Made by a program: the position numbers and the translations under genes
Origin: Schistosoma mansoni
Taxonomy: Eukaryota > Platyhelminthes > Trematoda > Strigeidida > Schistosomatidae
Assembly: GCF_000237925.1 (NCBI RefSeq)
Contig: NC_031498.1
Coordinates: forward strand, 2,588,229 to 2,652,228
Direction of reading: 5' to 3'
DNA length: 64,000 nucleotides
Notes under the pieces: model-generated
Told to the model about the DNA's origin: nothing
The model's database searches: none
Seen by the model: the letters and a program-made list of their open reading frames with translations, nothing else
Shown: in pieces, positions 48,818 to 60,800 of the stretch
Layout of the letters: every line of letters starts with the position of its first letter
How positions within the stretch are numbered: position 1 is the stretch's first letter

Positions 48818-50062
48818 TCAGTTATTATATAGAAAAACGGCCCCAGGTAAAATATCTGCACCTGCTTTTTGCAATTCTTGAGATAAATTGTATTTGATGC
48901 CTTCATACTCTGTTTTCAGTTTATCTACTATTAACTTTAATTTAGCACGTTCATTTTCCAAAGTGAAGTTTAAACCAAACTTGTTTTGCTTTTCAGAAAG
49001 TTTTTCTTCATCATTCACAATGTTATAATGAAAATCATATGGCATTAATCCAGTATCAATGGGAAAGTTTGCACACATTAAAAGATCTGTGAGAACAAGC
49101 AATTCTTTGTGTAAACATGATAAAATATCCTCAGTAGAATTAAAATTCTCACTTAATGTGAAGTTTTTACAAGGACTTGACTTAGTATCATCTAGAATAT
49201 GCGAGTATTCGACTTTAAAATGACTCATAGAGCTACATAGTCTTGTAACAAGCCCAATAAATTCACAAGCAGAGTTCGATACCCATTTATTTGGAAGGGT
49301 CTCAGCCAAATTCTTTTCATGAACAATTAAAATGCTCCAAATCCATTGCCAAAATCTATGGTTTACTTCTCTCCAGGACAATAATAAATGTAATTTTGAA
49401 ACACTCTCCTGTACGTTGTGAATGTGCTGACGGAAAGCATTCGAATCCAGGAGAACCCAACAGTGAGAAGGTGGGAGCGATTTCGTTTCTTCCATAGGGA
49501 ATTTAAGAAATTGTCTCATGGTCTCACCTCTCAAGTGGTACAAATTTTTCAAATGAATGCGCAAACGACCGAGTAACCAAATGAGTCGAGATATAGACAT
49601 ATTACTTCCGGGACAAGTGGTGAAGATCGGTTCATTTTGATGAAAGACTTTTTCCTTTATCATTCTGACTGCAGTAGAAGTCAAAATTTGTTCAATTTTT
49701 GGTAAGACATCAAAAGAAACTAGGATCCAAATAGATCCCAAAAGCAATTGCCTTGATGTGAAGTTCTCATCAACATTTCTACGTATTAAAGGAAATCCAT
49801 ATTTCAATAAACTTTGGAATATAAACTGATGGATTTCATTGTCCGAAAACTTTTCAAAACCCTCAGAACACAGTTCATCCACACACCCATATTTGATAAA
49901 ATATATAATTTCAAATACAAGCCGCTTGATCGAATGCAATGCACGTATGTCATCAAACTTAGCCAACCGGACACTTTCTGCTTCTAGTTCTGAGAATCCA
50001 ACAGACTTCAGAAGATTAACAAAAATTTTGATGCAATGTTTTATGTCGACTGGGCCGCTCAT
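48818..50062 (-). CDS. TEDC1: TEDC1-like (tubulin epsilon and delta complex protein 1)
   Basis: Known role: with TEDC2 it forms a complex with delta- and epsilon-tubulin needed for triplet microtubules and centriole stability. An intronless frame of 414 codons, from ATG 50062 to TAA 48818, close to the length of the human protein. Visible matches in order: LAKFDDIRALHSIKRLVF near residue 28 (human RRAKFDRPEATSALWQLLF); RQLLLGSIWILVS near 104 (human RELLLALSWLLAR); LIWLLGRLRIHLKNLY near 161 (human VQWLMGKLRFRWRQL); and WREVNHRFWQWIWSIL near 231 (human RRELVFWQWMDTVL). The last 50 residues look coiled-coil. A truncated LINE ends about 50 bp upstream of the ATG. Confidence 0.83.
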   Translation of the reverse strand: MSGPVDIKHCIKIFVNLLKSVGFSELEAESVRLAKFDDIRALHSIKRLVFEIIYFIKYGCVDELCSEGFEKFSDNEIHQFIFQSLLKYGFPLIRRNVDENFTSRQLLLGSIWILVSFDVLPKIEQILTSTAVRMIKEKVFHQNEPIFTTCPGSNMSISRLIWLLGRLRIHLKNLYHLRGETMRQFLKFPMEETKSLPPSHCWVLLDSNAFRQHIHNVQESVSKLHLLLSWREVNHRFWQWIWSILIVHEKNLAETLPNKWVSNSACEFIGLVTRLCSSMSHFKVEYSHILDDTKSSPCKNFTLSENFNSTEDILSCLHKELLVLTDLLMCANFPIDTGLMPYDFHYNIVNDEEKLSEKQNKFGLNFTLENERAKLKLIVDKLKTEYEGIKYNLSQELQKAGADILPGAVFLYNN

Positions 50063-50107
50063 TAGAAACTAGTGACTATGACAACACTCCAATATCCAAT
50101 GTCTGTG

Positions 50108-50990
50108 TGATATGGTTCAAATGGTTCAAATGGTTGAGGACGGAATAGAAGAAGCTTTCGCTTAACGGGCTTCCGTGTCTGATAGCAGTGGATCACCAAT
50201 ACCTCCAGGCAAGAACCTAGGTATATGAACGATAATAGAGGGAAAAAAAGAATTTGGTAAATCATAATAATATGTTATCCTTAGTCCTTAGGAATAAGTC
50301 AAGTTTTCTCTTAAAGGACTCCTGGGAGGTCGCTTGGACTAGCTCAGTCGGCAGCGAATTCCAGCACTTGACAACTCTAACGGAGTAGAAGTTGTGTCTG
50401 CAGTCTGTTCTGCTATGTAGGGTCTCCAATTTCTGGGTGTTACCTCTGAGGTTAGTGTTATGACTAAGCTTAAGAAGTTGTTTAAGGGGATGACCAGAAG
50501 TATTAAGGATACTATAAGTCATAAGAAGATCACCTCTAAGACGCCTATACTCTAACGGGTAAAGGTTAAGTGATTTGAGGCGCTCTTCATAAGGTTTGAA
50601 TTTGAGACCCCGAACTGATTTCGTGGCTCGACGTTGTATACGTTCCAGAGTGACCTTATCCTTTTGGAGGGAGGGAGGAAATACTATGTTTCCGTACTCT
50701 AAGTGGGGACGAATAAAACTGTTGAAGATTATGTGGAAGGTTCTACCGTCAAACTGGCCAAAAATGCGCTTCAATGTTACCAGTGCAAGGTTTGCTTGAG
50801 AGGCGTTTTTGTCACAGTTCGCATACGATTTCAGGTCGTAGGGTACCAACACTCCTAAATCTTTTTCAACTTGGGAAACTTCTAGAGGTGAGTTACCTAA
50901 GTTATAACTATAGTCTGCAACATGTCTCAGATGGACTACCTTGCTCGGTGGAAACAATCCTAGTTGGTGTGGTCGGTTTCACAGAATTTA
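50108..50990 (-). mobile_element. CR1-like LINE (SR1-like), 5'-truncated
   Basis: The frame 50957-50262 encodes the end of a reverse transcriptase: EKDLGVLVPYDLKSYANC, FNSFIRPHLEYGNIVFPP, TLERIQRRATKSVRGL, YPLEYRRLRGDLLMTYSILN and VVKCWNSLPTELVQ. This is the classic carboxy-terminal series of CR1/Jockey-clade LINEs. The frame closes normally at 50262 and a 3' region follows to a short 9-bp tandem repeat (ATGGTTCAA type) near 50108-50135. The catalytic core is missing. The uninterrupted frame suggests a fairly young insertion. Confidence 0.85.
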
Positions 50991-53900
50991 TACCCTAATC
51001 TAATTCCTCATACGTGACGCATCCCTGAACGAGAGGTTTATGTTTCTTTGGTGACCCCCATACTTTTTAGTAAGCTATCCCTGAACACTGGAACACTAAA
51101 TAAGATCAGATAGTTTCGTTTGACATCTATGCTCTTCTTTTCGGCGTCTTAAAAGCTGTTTTGTTGCTATTTTCCCCGTTAATGTCCATCCACTGCTTCT
51201 TACAGTCAATAGTGACTATCAATCGGCAATTTCACTGGCATATTCTCTCGAATTGTGGCTCTCACGATAGCGTCCCAGGCTATCTTTATGTTGGATACAC
51301 GGGGGGGGACTGGTATAGTTGATCCCACATTGTATTTTCACTAAACTGGGAGCATGAGCACCAAAAAACCAAACGTGAACTTGTATTATTTCAAGGTACC
51401 GCAGTTCACAGAGACGGTGGTCCTAACTACCATGGAAATTGTATTCGAATACAACGTCGCTGTCTGTAACTGCCGACGAGTATGAGATCCTCTCATCATT
51501 TCTGCTTTACCGGACGATGAGGATGCTCTTTCAATCTATTCTCTTTTCCCTTACCGGTCTTCTAAGGAGCAGGTATTGGGGTCGGAAAGTGATTCTGATT
51601 ACTTAGTAAGAGACTTGTTTTCCGTACTTAAGTCGAATGACCTATGTTGCACACGTCACTCCTAGGCTTATTATCTGCTGTTTTTTATGGTTTTCGTATA
51701 GTTCTGTTGCTGTAGAAAGTATGTAAGATTACTTTCAAAGGAGAAAAATAAACGAGCAGTGGCTATTAGACTACTAGAATACCAATTGGAAAGTTTCAGG
51801 TATTGGGCTATTTATAACTATCATGTAAAAGTGGCAACAGACAAGCTAAGGAACATGAAACAACGAGGTAAATAATTGTGAAAATGTCTCTTCTTGCTAC
51901 TGAATAGGATTAAGCTCCGTTTCCTGAGAGAGATCAAAAGCACTGAGTGCGTACATTATGGTCTATTCGCCTCTTGAGGCTTCTATTTAAAAGACTGTGG
52001 TCACGCTAGCTGAAAGAGCGTTAGAGAAAAAGTCAATAAGAAGTGAGAAAATGTTCAGTCCTAATCCTAATCCTCTAATGTGCAATCAGACACGGATAAC
52101 TTCTTTGGTCAAGACAGAGAGTTTCGGAAGGGTCCTTTTGTTAGGGTAACATATGTTGCTTGATATATTGTGCGTTATTTCATGATTCCCTCTTAGTTTC
52201 TTGTATTCTAAAGAAAATAGTCCCGAGCAGTAAAGCCCTTCCTGATAGGATTTTTCCCTAGGCCCTACAATCCACTTTGTTCCCCATCACTGTGACTATT
52301 CCAAGGGATATTTGTCTCCCTTAAGAATGGGGGATGCAAAAACGTTGTACTTTTCTGGGTGAGACCGATAGCACGTTTTAAACAGTGTTATAAAAAGCTC
52401 TGAAATGATAGCACCATATAGTCATTGTTCAAGTGGGAATTCGCAGATGCTTGAGTGGGATTCCCAGGGCAGTGTGTGCTGGCGTCTAGACGCTCTGTAG
52501 AGACACTTGTGAGAGGCTAACTTCAGAGGGTATAGGTTACTCAGTCACAAAAGAATGGCTGATCACAACGTGGCATTTAGATACATCGTTTCCCGTTCAT
52601 ACGCTCAGTGTCGCGAAATCTTTTTACAGTTAAAATGGGTCCTCTTAACATTCTATTGGTCTCCAGATATGAATGCCAGGAGCATGAACGAATGTCAGTG
52701 AACCTATCTGTGGGAGGATAATATATGAAATCGGGAACGAGAAGGGTCCTTTAATGGTTCTGTTATGGTATTGGTCTCCAACCACACGATCATTGAAACC
52801 AAACATACGATGACAAAAGATTTACCTTCAGCACTTAACACTTAGAAAGGGCCCGTGATGGTGAAGTCTAACGACTCAGTCGGTATGGTACGGCTCAACC
52901 ATGTAGGCGTGGTCACTCTATGTAACTTATTTCTTTCTGCATTAAATATGATAATCAATCCCCAGCCTAAATGTGTTCTGCAGAAGTCCTAAACAGCATA
53001 TAGGCAACTGTCACGTAGGACTCAGTATAGACGGTGACGCGACTTCAATGCATGGCCTTACAGATTAGATAGTCTCATTACGGTTAATCTACAAGTTCAG
53101 GATTATATTCATTATTCTAGTACCAAGGATAAATTAATTTAGTGCCGACCTACACAACAACCCCACAGTTTCCTGTCAGACTCCGGGTGTTGACTCTGAT
53201 AAATTAAAGTGTAGTAACGTGTAAACTTCAATATCACTGTCAAAAATCCCCCCTTCCGATATGGGTAGCATATAAATTGACTGTGCATATATCTGGGTAT
53301 CGAAAGTAGATGAATTTAATTTTACCTTGTCATTTAATATCAGCATTCCTTTAAACTAGTGAAGAGGAGTTCGTGGACTCCTCCTCACTCTTCTGTAGTC
53401 AACCGAGAACAAACAGCATTCTGGAAGCTAGTTTCCGTGAGTACAAGTGCTTTATGCCTATCACCCATTTTGTTGCGTATCTACAATTTCTCTGCAAAAT
53501 TAATATGGTATTTTCCGGAAATACGCCTGCACAGTAATTCAGCTTACAATGCCAGTACGTCGGAAATTCGTTACGTCCAAGTTGCTTCCCTTTTATGTCA
53601 GTAGGATTTCCATCAACTTAGTCCCTCCTATTTGCGTGTAAGAGACTTTTAGTATCACAATTCAACCAGGAAGCGCTCTTGCGTAATCTATTCACCGGTA
53701 CCAGGGAATTATTCTTTGTGAATCTAAAAGCGACTCCTTTCAAGCTTTCCCCGTCTCTTTTGATTTCTAATATTCCCTTTTCGATGACCTCGCAGATCGA
53801 GGTGCTCCTCTGATGGATATGATATTTTCCCAACTGTACCAAAGGTGAGATCACCTCACCTGATAAGAGTATTGATAAGAGAAAAACTTCTTAGTGTGCT

Positions 53901-54641
53901 TTTTACCAGTTTAATATAGATGTTTCTGTCTAGGAACTTTTCAACTAAAAGTAGACCTCCTTAGATGTGAGTACGTAATCATAACCTAAGCAAAGTTGTC
54001 TAAACCAACTACGGTAGCTGTACTTTGTTCCCGGTATTATATATGAGAAGATTGATACACTCATCCTGCCAAACATTTAATGCCTAATACCTTGAAACAG
54101 CGCAAACTAGACGCAGTCCCACAGAGGGAGTTCAAAAGATCCACAAGATCCCATATTGGCTTACACTCCATCCTCATTCCGTATCTCTCCATATACTCAT
54201 ATAATTCATTACAAGAAAGACAATCAGTTTTTTGTCACCTCACAGAACGCTAAGTCTTCCAAGCATAGCAAAAGTTGATGATGTAACCCAGTTATCGTCT
54301 TTATATTAATAATTTTGAATTCGACATGGACTCCTTTTTCTGATCCTATAGGACTGGAAATATATTAAGACACCCTCACGACGGTCACTAACTGAGATCA
54401 GGGTTCTTGATATCTAATGTCAACTGCAAGCTCCTATCTACATGGCTAACCACAACCTTACTCATCAGTCCTTTCCAAACTGAAAGTAAACTGACTCCGA
54501 AATGGCCGATGATTTCCTCGTAACTATTAAAACCAAACAATAAGGTTACTTTGATAGCAGGCGCGTAAAGACCTCGAATCGCTTTCCAACGCTAATCAGT
54601 CGTTACTAGTCCATAATAAAGCATGATGTTTTAATCTGTTG
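50991..54641. other. Gene-free interval between TEDC1 and GPKOW
   Basis: 3.6 kb between two divergently transcribed genes. It appears less AT-rich than most of the window and lacks the SINE and homopolymer pattern seen elsewhere. I translated stretches by eye and found no recognisable protein. Open frames at 53359-53604 (plus) and 53618-53854 (minus) match nothing I know. It could be an old decayed element; the GPKOW promoter should lie at its right end. Confidence 0.4.
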
Positions 54642-54818
54642 ATGTCCTTGGAGGGTAATATGAGTGACTTGAAGCCCAAGCTTGCCTTCTCATTTCTTCA
54701 ACGCAAAAAGCAATTGATTTGTAACCCTAAAGTTACATCTTTGGATACAAATAATGGCGAAAACATCATTAAAGGCAATAAGGAATTCATCACATCGATT
54801 GAAGATAAAATAATGCAT
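54642..54818 (+). CDS. GPKOW exon 1
   Basis: It contains MSDLKPKLAFSFLQRKKQ, the family's SFGF-like start, and ends KEFITSIEDKIMH. The exact 3' border is unresolved: a 31-nt intron (54819-54849) looks best as a splice unit but breaks the frame; GT at 54827 keeps the frame but leaves a 23-nt intron; an acceptor at 54874 keeps frame but lacks a pyrimidine tract. Confidence 0.65.
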
Positions 54819-57800
54819 GTATATGTGTGTTGTTAATTTATCATTTTAGCTGTTCAACTGCAAAAAAAGAAGAGGAACTCATCATACCGTTGAAGCGCAG
54901 TAAAAGCAGCTTCCATGAGCGAATGAAAAAGAATTTCTTGCCAGCTGAATCCCTGGACCCTCTTACACTTCAGGCTTTGCAAGAAATTAAAGAAGGTATT
55001 GTCTTTCTCAGTATCCTTAATTATCTAGAGAGCCAAGCATTTTCAAGTAGTTCACTCAATTTTCATGTAAATTATGATCTTAAAATACCTGCCAATAGTT
55101 CTGAAACCACCGAGGAGGTACGATTTTTCAATATTTTACTCGCACTTAGACTGAGAATGCAAACTATGATGCTATCCCTATCGAAAAGTTTGGTGTAGCT
55201 CTCTTGGCTGGAATGGGTTTTGACCCAAAATCTCTTGACAGCTCCAAGAAGTACTTTCTGTTCCTTAGTAAATTACCGTATAGAGAGGTTTTACTACCTC
55301 AGCGACCAAAGGGGCTCGGGCTAGGCGCAGACCCAACTGCAGTTCAAGATGCTAAACAAGAATTGCTGAAATCTAAAGTAGAAAAACTGACATGGAATTC
55401 CGGGGCGCGTTGCCAGATTGTATTAGGAAAGAACAAGGGTCTTTATGGCACGGTTAGTGAAAAAATCTTCCTCTGATTTATGTTATTTCGTCAGATTGTG
55501 GGTTTTTACATACTGAATCTCAGTTACATAAGTTCACTTTAATAGTTGTACTTTTGAATAAGTAGTTGCTTCTGTAAAACAAACATCTCAAAGCACAGTG
55601 TAACAATGTTGTTCACAGTTGGTAAGTTTAGCTGATTCTTGTGAAAGTTATAACTAAAAATGACCTGTAGCTTATTTCAGCTGTATCTTATACTAATAGT
55701 GAGAATAGTTCCATCAATACAATGGTATTTGCTGCCTTATATAATGCCATAAACCCCCGGGCAGGATCCAAGTGTAGTTATCAATTTTATTTTGCGGTCA
55801 TTTCGATGTACTTAGATAACTCAGCTTTCAGTCTTCATGAATCAGTAGATGTAGTTAGATCTCAAGTTCGAAAGCAGAAGTCTCAAACTCGGCGAGACCA
55901 TAATTTATAGACGAACCAATCATAAGCGTTCGAGGGATTTCAAGGTCATGACACCAACTTTAGCACCTGGCGCTCATGTACGTATGATTCACTGAGGATT
56001 TCAGATACGATGTGATGATTAAGCGGCTACAATAGATGGGACTGCTGAGAAGTTCCTTTATTTGTAATTACGGTAATCAAATGACTTGTAGACCTTGTGC
56101 AGACTACTATGATGTTGTCCTTCAATGTACTATATGTTGGAAGAAGAAGTCTCCTAGAATAGGAACTTTTTTCGCTCGATCCAGATTGAGAATAAAGCAA
56201 ATTTAATTAATTTCCGCAAACTGTATAATAAAAGCACCCGTAACATTGGCCAAAATATTCGCCGATGTTACTGAAGCTTCGGCTGTTCAGTGGTATGAGT
56301 ATTGTAGGGATGTATGCGTAATAAAAATGACAAACTTACACAACCGGGGTACACACAAACAATATTGAAGCTATGCGTTCGAGGCTGAGAAAGGTTTCGC
56401 GACCTTATCATGTCTCCAGAGACCGACTAATATGGAGCCAATGGATAAGTTCCTTTGCCTTATGCATTGCGACTCTAGAACCTTTGAAACTTTTTCTAAC
56501 CTTGACAAGTTTTTGAACTATGTAGAAGAAGTGTGTCCACTCTAGTTCTTTGGTTTTGTATAATATAATTTTACTTTATGCAAACTGTTTCTTGATTAGC
56601 TAATGTTTCTCTAGGTCACTCGAGATTCGTTCAAAGGTCGTCCATAGATTATAGTCTCGTCCTCAAACTGTTCAAGTGACTCAACAGTTTTGTAGAATCT
56701 TATAGCTGTAGTACACATGGATACTCATTTGTTGCATCCCCTCATACATCTACTTCAGTGTGATTAATGTAAAGGCCACTTACAAAATGTTATCAGTTAT
56801 AATCCACAACTTGAGTGTCGGATTATAAAAAGCTAAACACATTTTCATCCTTGCAGTCATTTTAGCTGTAGAGCAGTTAGTCTCAACATGTAGCAGGCAT
56901 GTATCGTGATTGCTTACAATCCTAATGACCCCCGAATACCCTGGTATGGCCGAGGGTGGGGGGAGTTAGCTCTCCCTCTCAAAATGCTCTCATATGGCCA
57001 CGTGCATACAACCACTGCCAGGGAAGTCCTGCTCACTGCTTTCTCGCGGTGGGGGTGTTGTTTACGAAACTGAGAGGACGAAAGGCGAATGACCGGCACT
57101 TTAACCGGGTTGGTGGACACGGAGAGTCCACCTCAGGGAGTTGGAAAACTCTAATTCCAAACCAATGTTGCACATGAGCTCCAGTATCCTGAAGGAACAA
57201 ATGGCGTATGAACCAATTGTTGGCCACCGGCTACCATGAGACTGCGTCTCCCTACGATGCTCCATTGCCTTGTGGATTAAACCTTTATGTCAAAGGCTCA
57301 GGGTGTGGCCTAGGAAAACCACCTGCTTCGGTTTGAACATACGGGCAGTATCACAGCCCTCACACAATTAAATGAAACGACAAATTTTTGTGTGGTGCAT
57401 ATCTATTTGGTGCCCTCTTGAATCAATATTTATGTGTTCAAATAAATAATTCGCCCTAGGTTCGACAGAACTGAAGATCATAATATATAGAGTTCCCGAT
57501 CGCTGTGTCTTACCTAAACGTAGCTTACATTCTTAAACACTTCCTGTCCTAATTCATATTATCTTACAAGAGCTTATGTATGTTTATCATCAGATATGCT
57601 TTCACCCATTGTCTGTCAGGAATACTGGGTCACCATTTCGGCTCGAAGTTATTATAGATATACTCTATGATTCCCCAGAGGTCAACTCCCTCCTAGATCC
57701 CTGTCGCAGATATAGACTTTCTGGTTTAGGTTCTCTAGATTTTGGAAGTTAGTGGTTATTGGTTTTCCTTGTTGATATGGGCAAAACACTCGAAAACGGC

Positions 57801-60800
57801 GGCTATATGCTATTGTTTAAATTCGTAAGCTACAGACTTCATGTTAATATATACTTGTCTGTCCTTTGTCAGTTTCCTGTCGATTTTTGTCTCGGTTTTC
57901 TATTCTACTTATTCACTCTGTTCGTACCGTTGTAGCTCAAGTTAGCTTGAATGGTTTGTTTTTATATTTGATCACACGTAGTTTCGTTCGCTTGTTCGTA
58001 TGGATACCTAAAGTACAAATTAGTTTGTGATGGGCCTTGATAGTTCGAAAGTTTACTTTCGTACATTTTTTTCCATTTCCATTTCCTGTGATTTGAGTGA
58101 CAAAATATGGGCTGGTAAATCTATTTGAACCTTAGTTCCATAGATTTTTAATTTCACAGAAATCAAGATTGGTGCACACACCTTTAAATGGTGTGAAATT
58201 ACGGAACAGAATTTAAAGTCACATAAAACTTCATGCAGTTTCATTCCTCTGGTAATATGTTAGCTAGACTGGAAAAATACCAACGCTGAGAAATCTCAAG
58301 TTTTCGGAGCAATTGGAAAATACTACATGAACATATCCTCGGAAAACACTACCGTTTACGTCGGCGTGTTTTTTTACGTTAAGTGGGAGTATGATTTAAG
58401 AAGCTTCAAGGTAACCAGCTAAATTAATACTTAAAGTCTGGCTGTTGGTCTGAGCCACATACGCTTCTTGGATAATTTATTCACAATAGTTAGAATTGAT
58501 GGCTCAAAAATCAACCTTTGGAGTACACGTGCATTCACTCCATTTTTCTTACATCTGGAACTTCTTAATCCAGGTTTTAACTTCTTCCTTTTATCCTTTC
58601 CCTGTATTTTATTCATTAGTATAGTTGTTATTGCTTATATTCTTGCTTTTTCTACTATCGGGTTTTCTATTCACCATGATCGATGTAGGACATAATTACT
58701 TGAATTAATGAACAGTAATCTCAGATACTAGGTTGTCTATATATTTTTCAATTTCTTAATTAAAGGAAATAAAGTCATCCTCAGGAAATTTAATGTTACG
58801 TTTTGATTTAATAAGGTGCTTTTTTGGATCCAAAATGCCTGAGTAAAACTCACACCAATGGTCAAACATTTTTGCTTGCCCATAGTACTATTTTTCTTCG
58901 TAAAGATAACCCAGTTTGAATTAAAGTACCATTACTTTACTGATCATTACACCTGTTATAATTGCCATCTTAGAAGTAATGTCAGACATTTTAGTACATA
59001 CTGGAACTGATTAATATTTGTTGTTGGTTTGCCTTTGAGAAAAAACTACTTTGTTTCACTCTCTATTTTTTATGTAAAACTGACGATAAATGATTATAAT
59101 CTTAAGAAAATTAAACTAGTCTATGTAAATGATGCTTGTGCCCCCAAATGCCCTGGTACGGTCGAGAGTGGGGAGAGTCCGCTCTCCCTCTCGAAATGCT
59201 CTCACATGGCCACGCGAATATATAGCCTCTGCCAGGGAAGTCCTACTCACTGCCTTCTCGTGGCGGGGGTGTTATTTACGAAATTTAGAGGACGAAAAGC
59301 GAATGACCGGCGCTTTAACCGCACCGGTGGACACGGTGGGTCCACCTAGAGGAGTTGAAAAACCCTGATTCGAAACCAATGGTGCACATGGGCTCCAGAA
59401 TCCTGAAGGAACAAATGGCGTATGAACCAATCGTTGGTCACTGACTACCATGGGGCCGCATCTCCTTAAGATGCTCCACTGCCTTGTGGACTAGACCTTC
59501 AGATCAAAGGCTCGGGTTGTGGCCTAGGAAAACCACCTGCCTCGGTTTGAACATACGGGCAGTATCACAGCCCTCACACAAATCAAATGAGATTTGTGAG
59601 GCGCATATGTATCTGGTGCTTCCTTGTACCAATATTTATGTGTTTAAATAATAATAATTAAATGGTGCTTGTGCTAAAAATTTATGTTTCCTAAAACGTG
59701 TATCATCCATTAATAAGTGAACAACTTTAATTATGTTTCTGTATTCATAGTGCAATGGATCTTCACAGTTAATTTGCTACCTCATCTAATTTGATGAGTT
59801 TATTGGAAATTTAAAGTTTGTAAAATTAATTTGCACAAATCTTGTATCTGCTTAAGATGTATTCATAGATCAAAAATGTTAGTGATTTATTTGTCACCAT
59901 GATGTCTTACATGGTATGAATTAGATATTTTAATAAATTAATCTTCATACAGATTTCCATCGCTGACGATAAGATCTAAAATGTACGGAGGTAACACATC
60001 TAAAACTACTCACAAAACGGCTATATGTAACCTGCCTCAAACAGTTCTTCTTTTGGAGTTGTGCTCACGCTCCTAGGTCTTCAAAACCTTTTATAACCCA
60101 GTTTTCTCCCCAGAACCCTTAAAAAAAGTGTTTCACATTTTTGGTAAATAGTGACAGCCACTACTCGAGATTACCTTGATTTTCACACTCTTCCATGAAA
60201 TGTGTTGTATAAGTCTTACTGACCAACTTATAAGTAAATAAAAATCATTCACACCATTCTTATAAATTCTTATTTTGTTTTGGACTAAGTTTCCTAAATT
60301 TAACCACTGTTGAAATTTCTTTTCTAATCTTTTTTCCTCCTCACCATAGATTCTTCAATTTAATGTGTTTGAATATACTTTTCAGGAAGTTAATTGCACC
60401 TATAGTCGTGTCTTTCCAGAGGTTCTGATGATAAGTAGTCACGGTTTTTCCGTTAAGATGAAACGACTTATTTTTGACCTATGTAAATTTTCCTTAGAGG
60501 ATGATCATATTTGTCAGTTATTTGGTCTAGAACAAACTATGTAAAGATACCAGACATTACTTGCCACGAGATCGTCCATTTAAAACGTATATAATTATTA
60601 TTAAAGTTAGCCTTATGTATTCTAATATCTTTAAAATCTATTTTTTCGTTTTTTTTTTGAGAGACAATATTCCCATTTCTTCTTAAATGTCTAGTTAGAA
60701 GGACTGGATGGAGACACTGGTCGTGTGATTATTAAATTAAAAGTTTCGAAAGAAGTAGTCACGGTACTTCAACACACTGTCCGTTTGGTTCCTATCAAAG

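Larger units (their letters stand above)
55453..60694. other. 5.2-kb intron of GPKOW
   Basis: It interrupts KOW1. It contains a Merlin transposon (55891-56662) and two direct copies of a dispersed repeat (56925-57460, 59137-59660). 57460-59130 and 59660-60690 show no gene. Confidence 0.6.

Noticed and set aside
56914-57227. Open frames on both strands of the ~500-bp repeat
   Set aside because: They are not maintained in the sister copies at 59137 and 6655.
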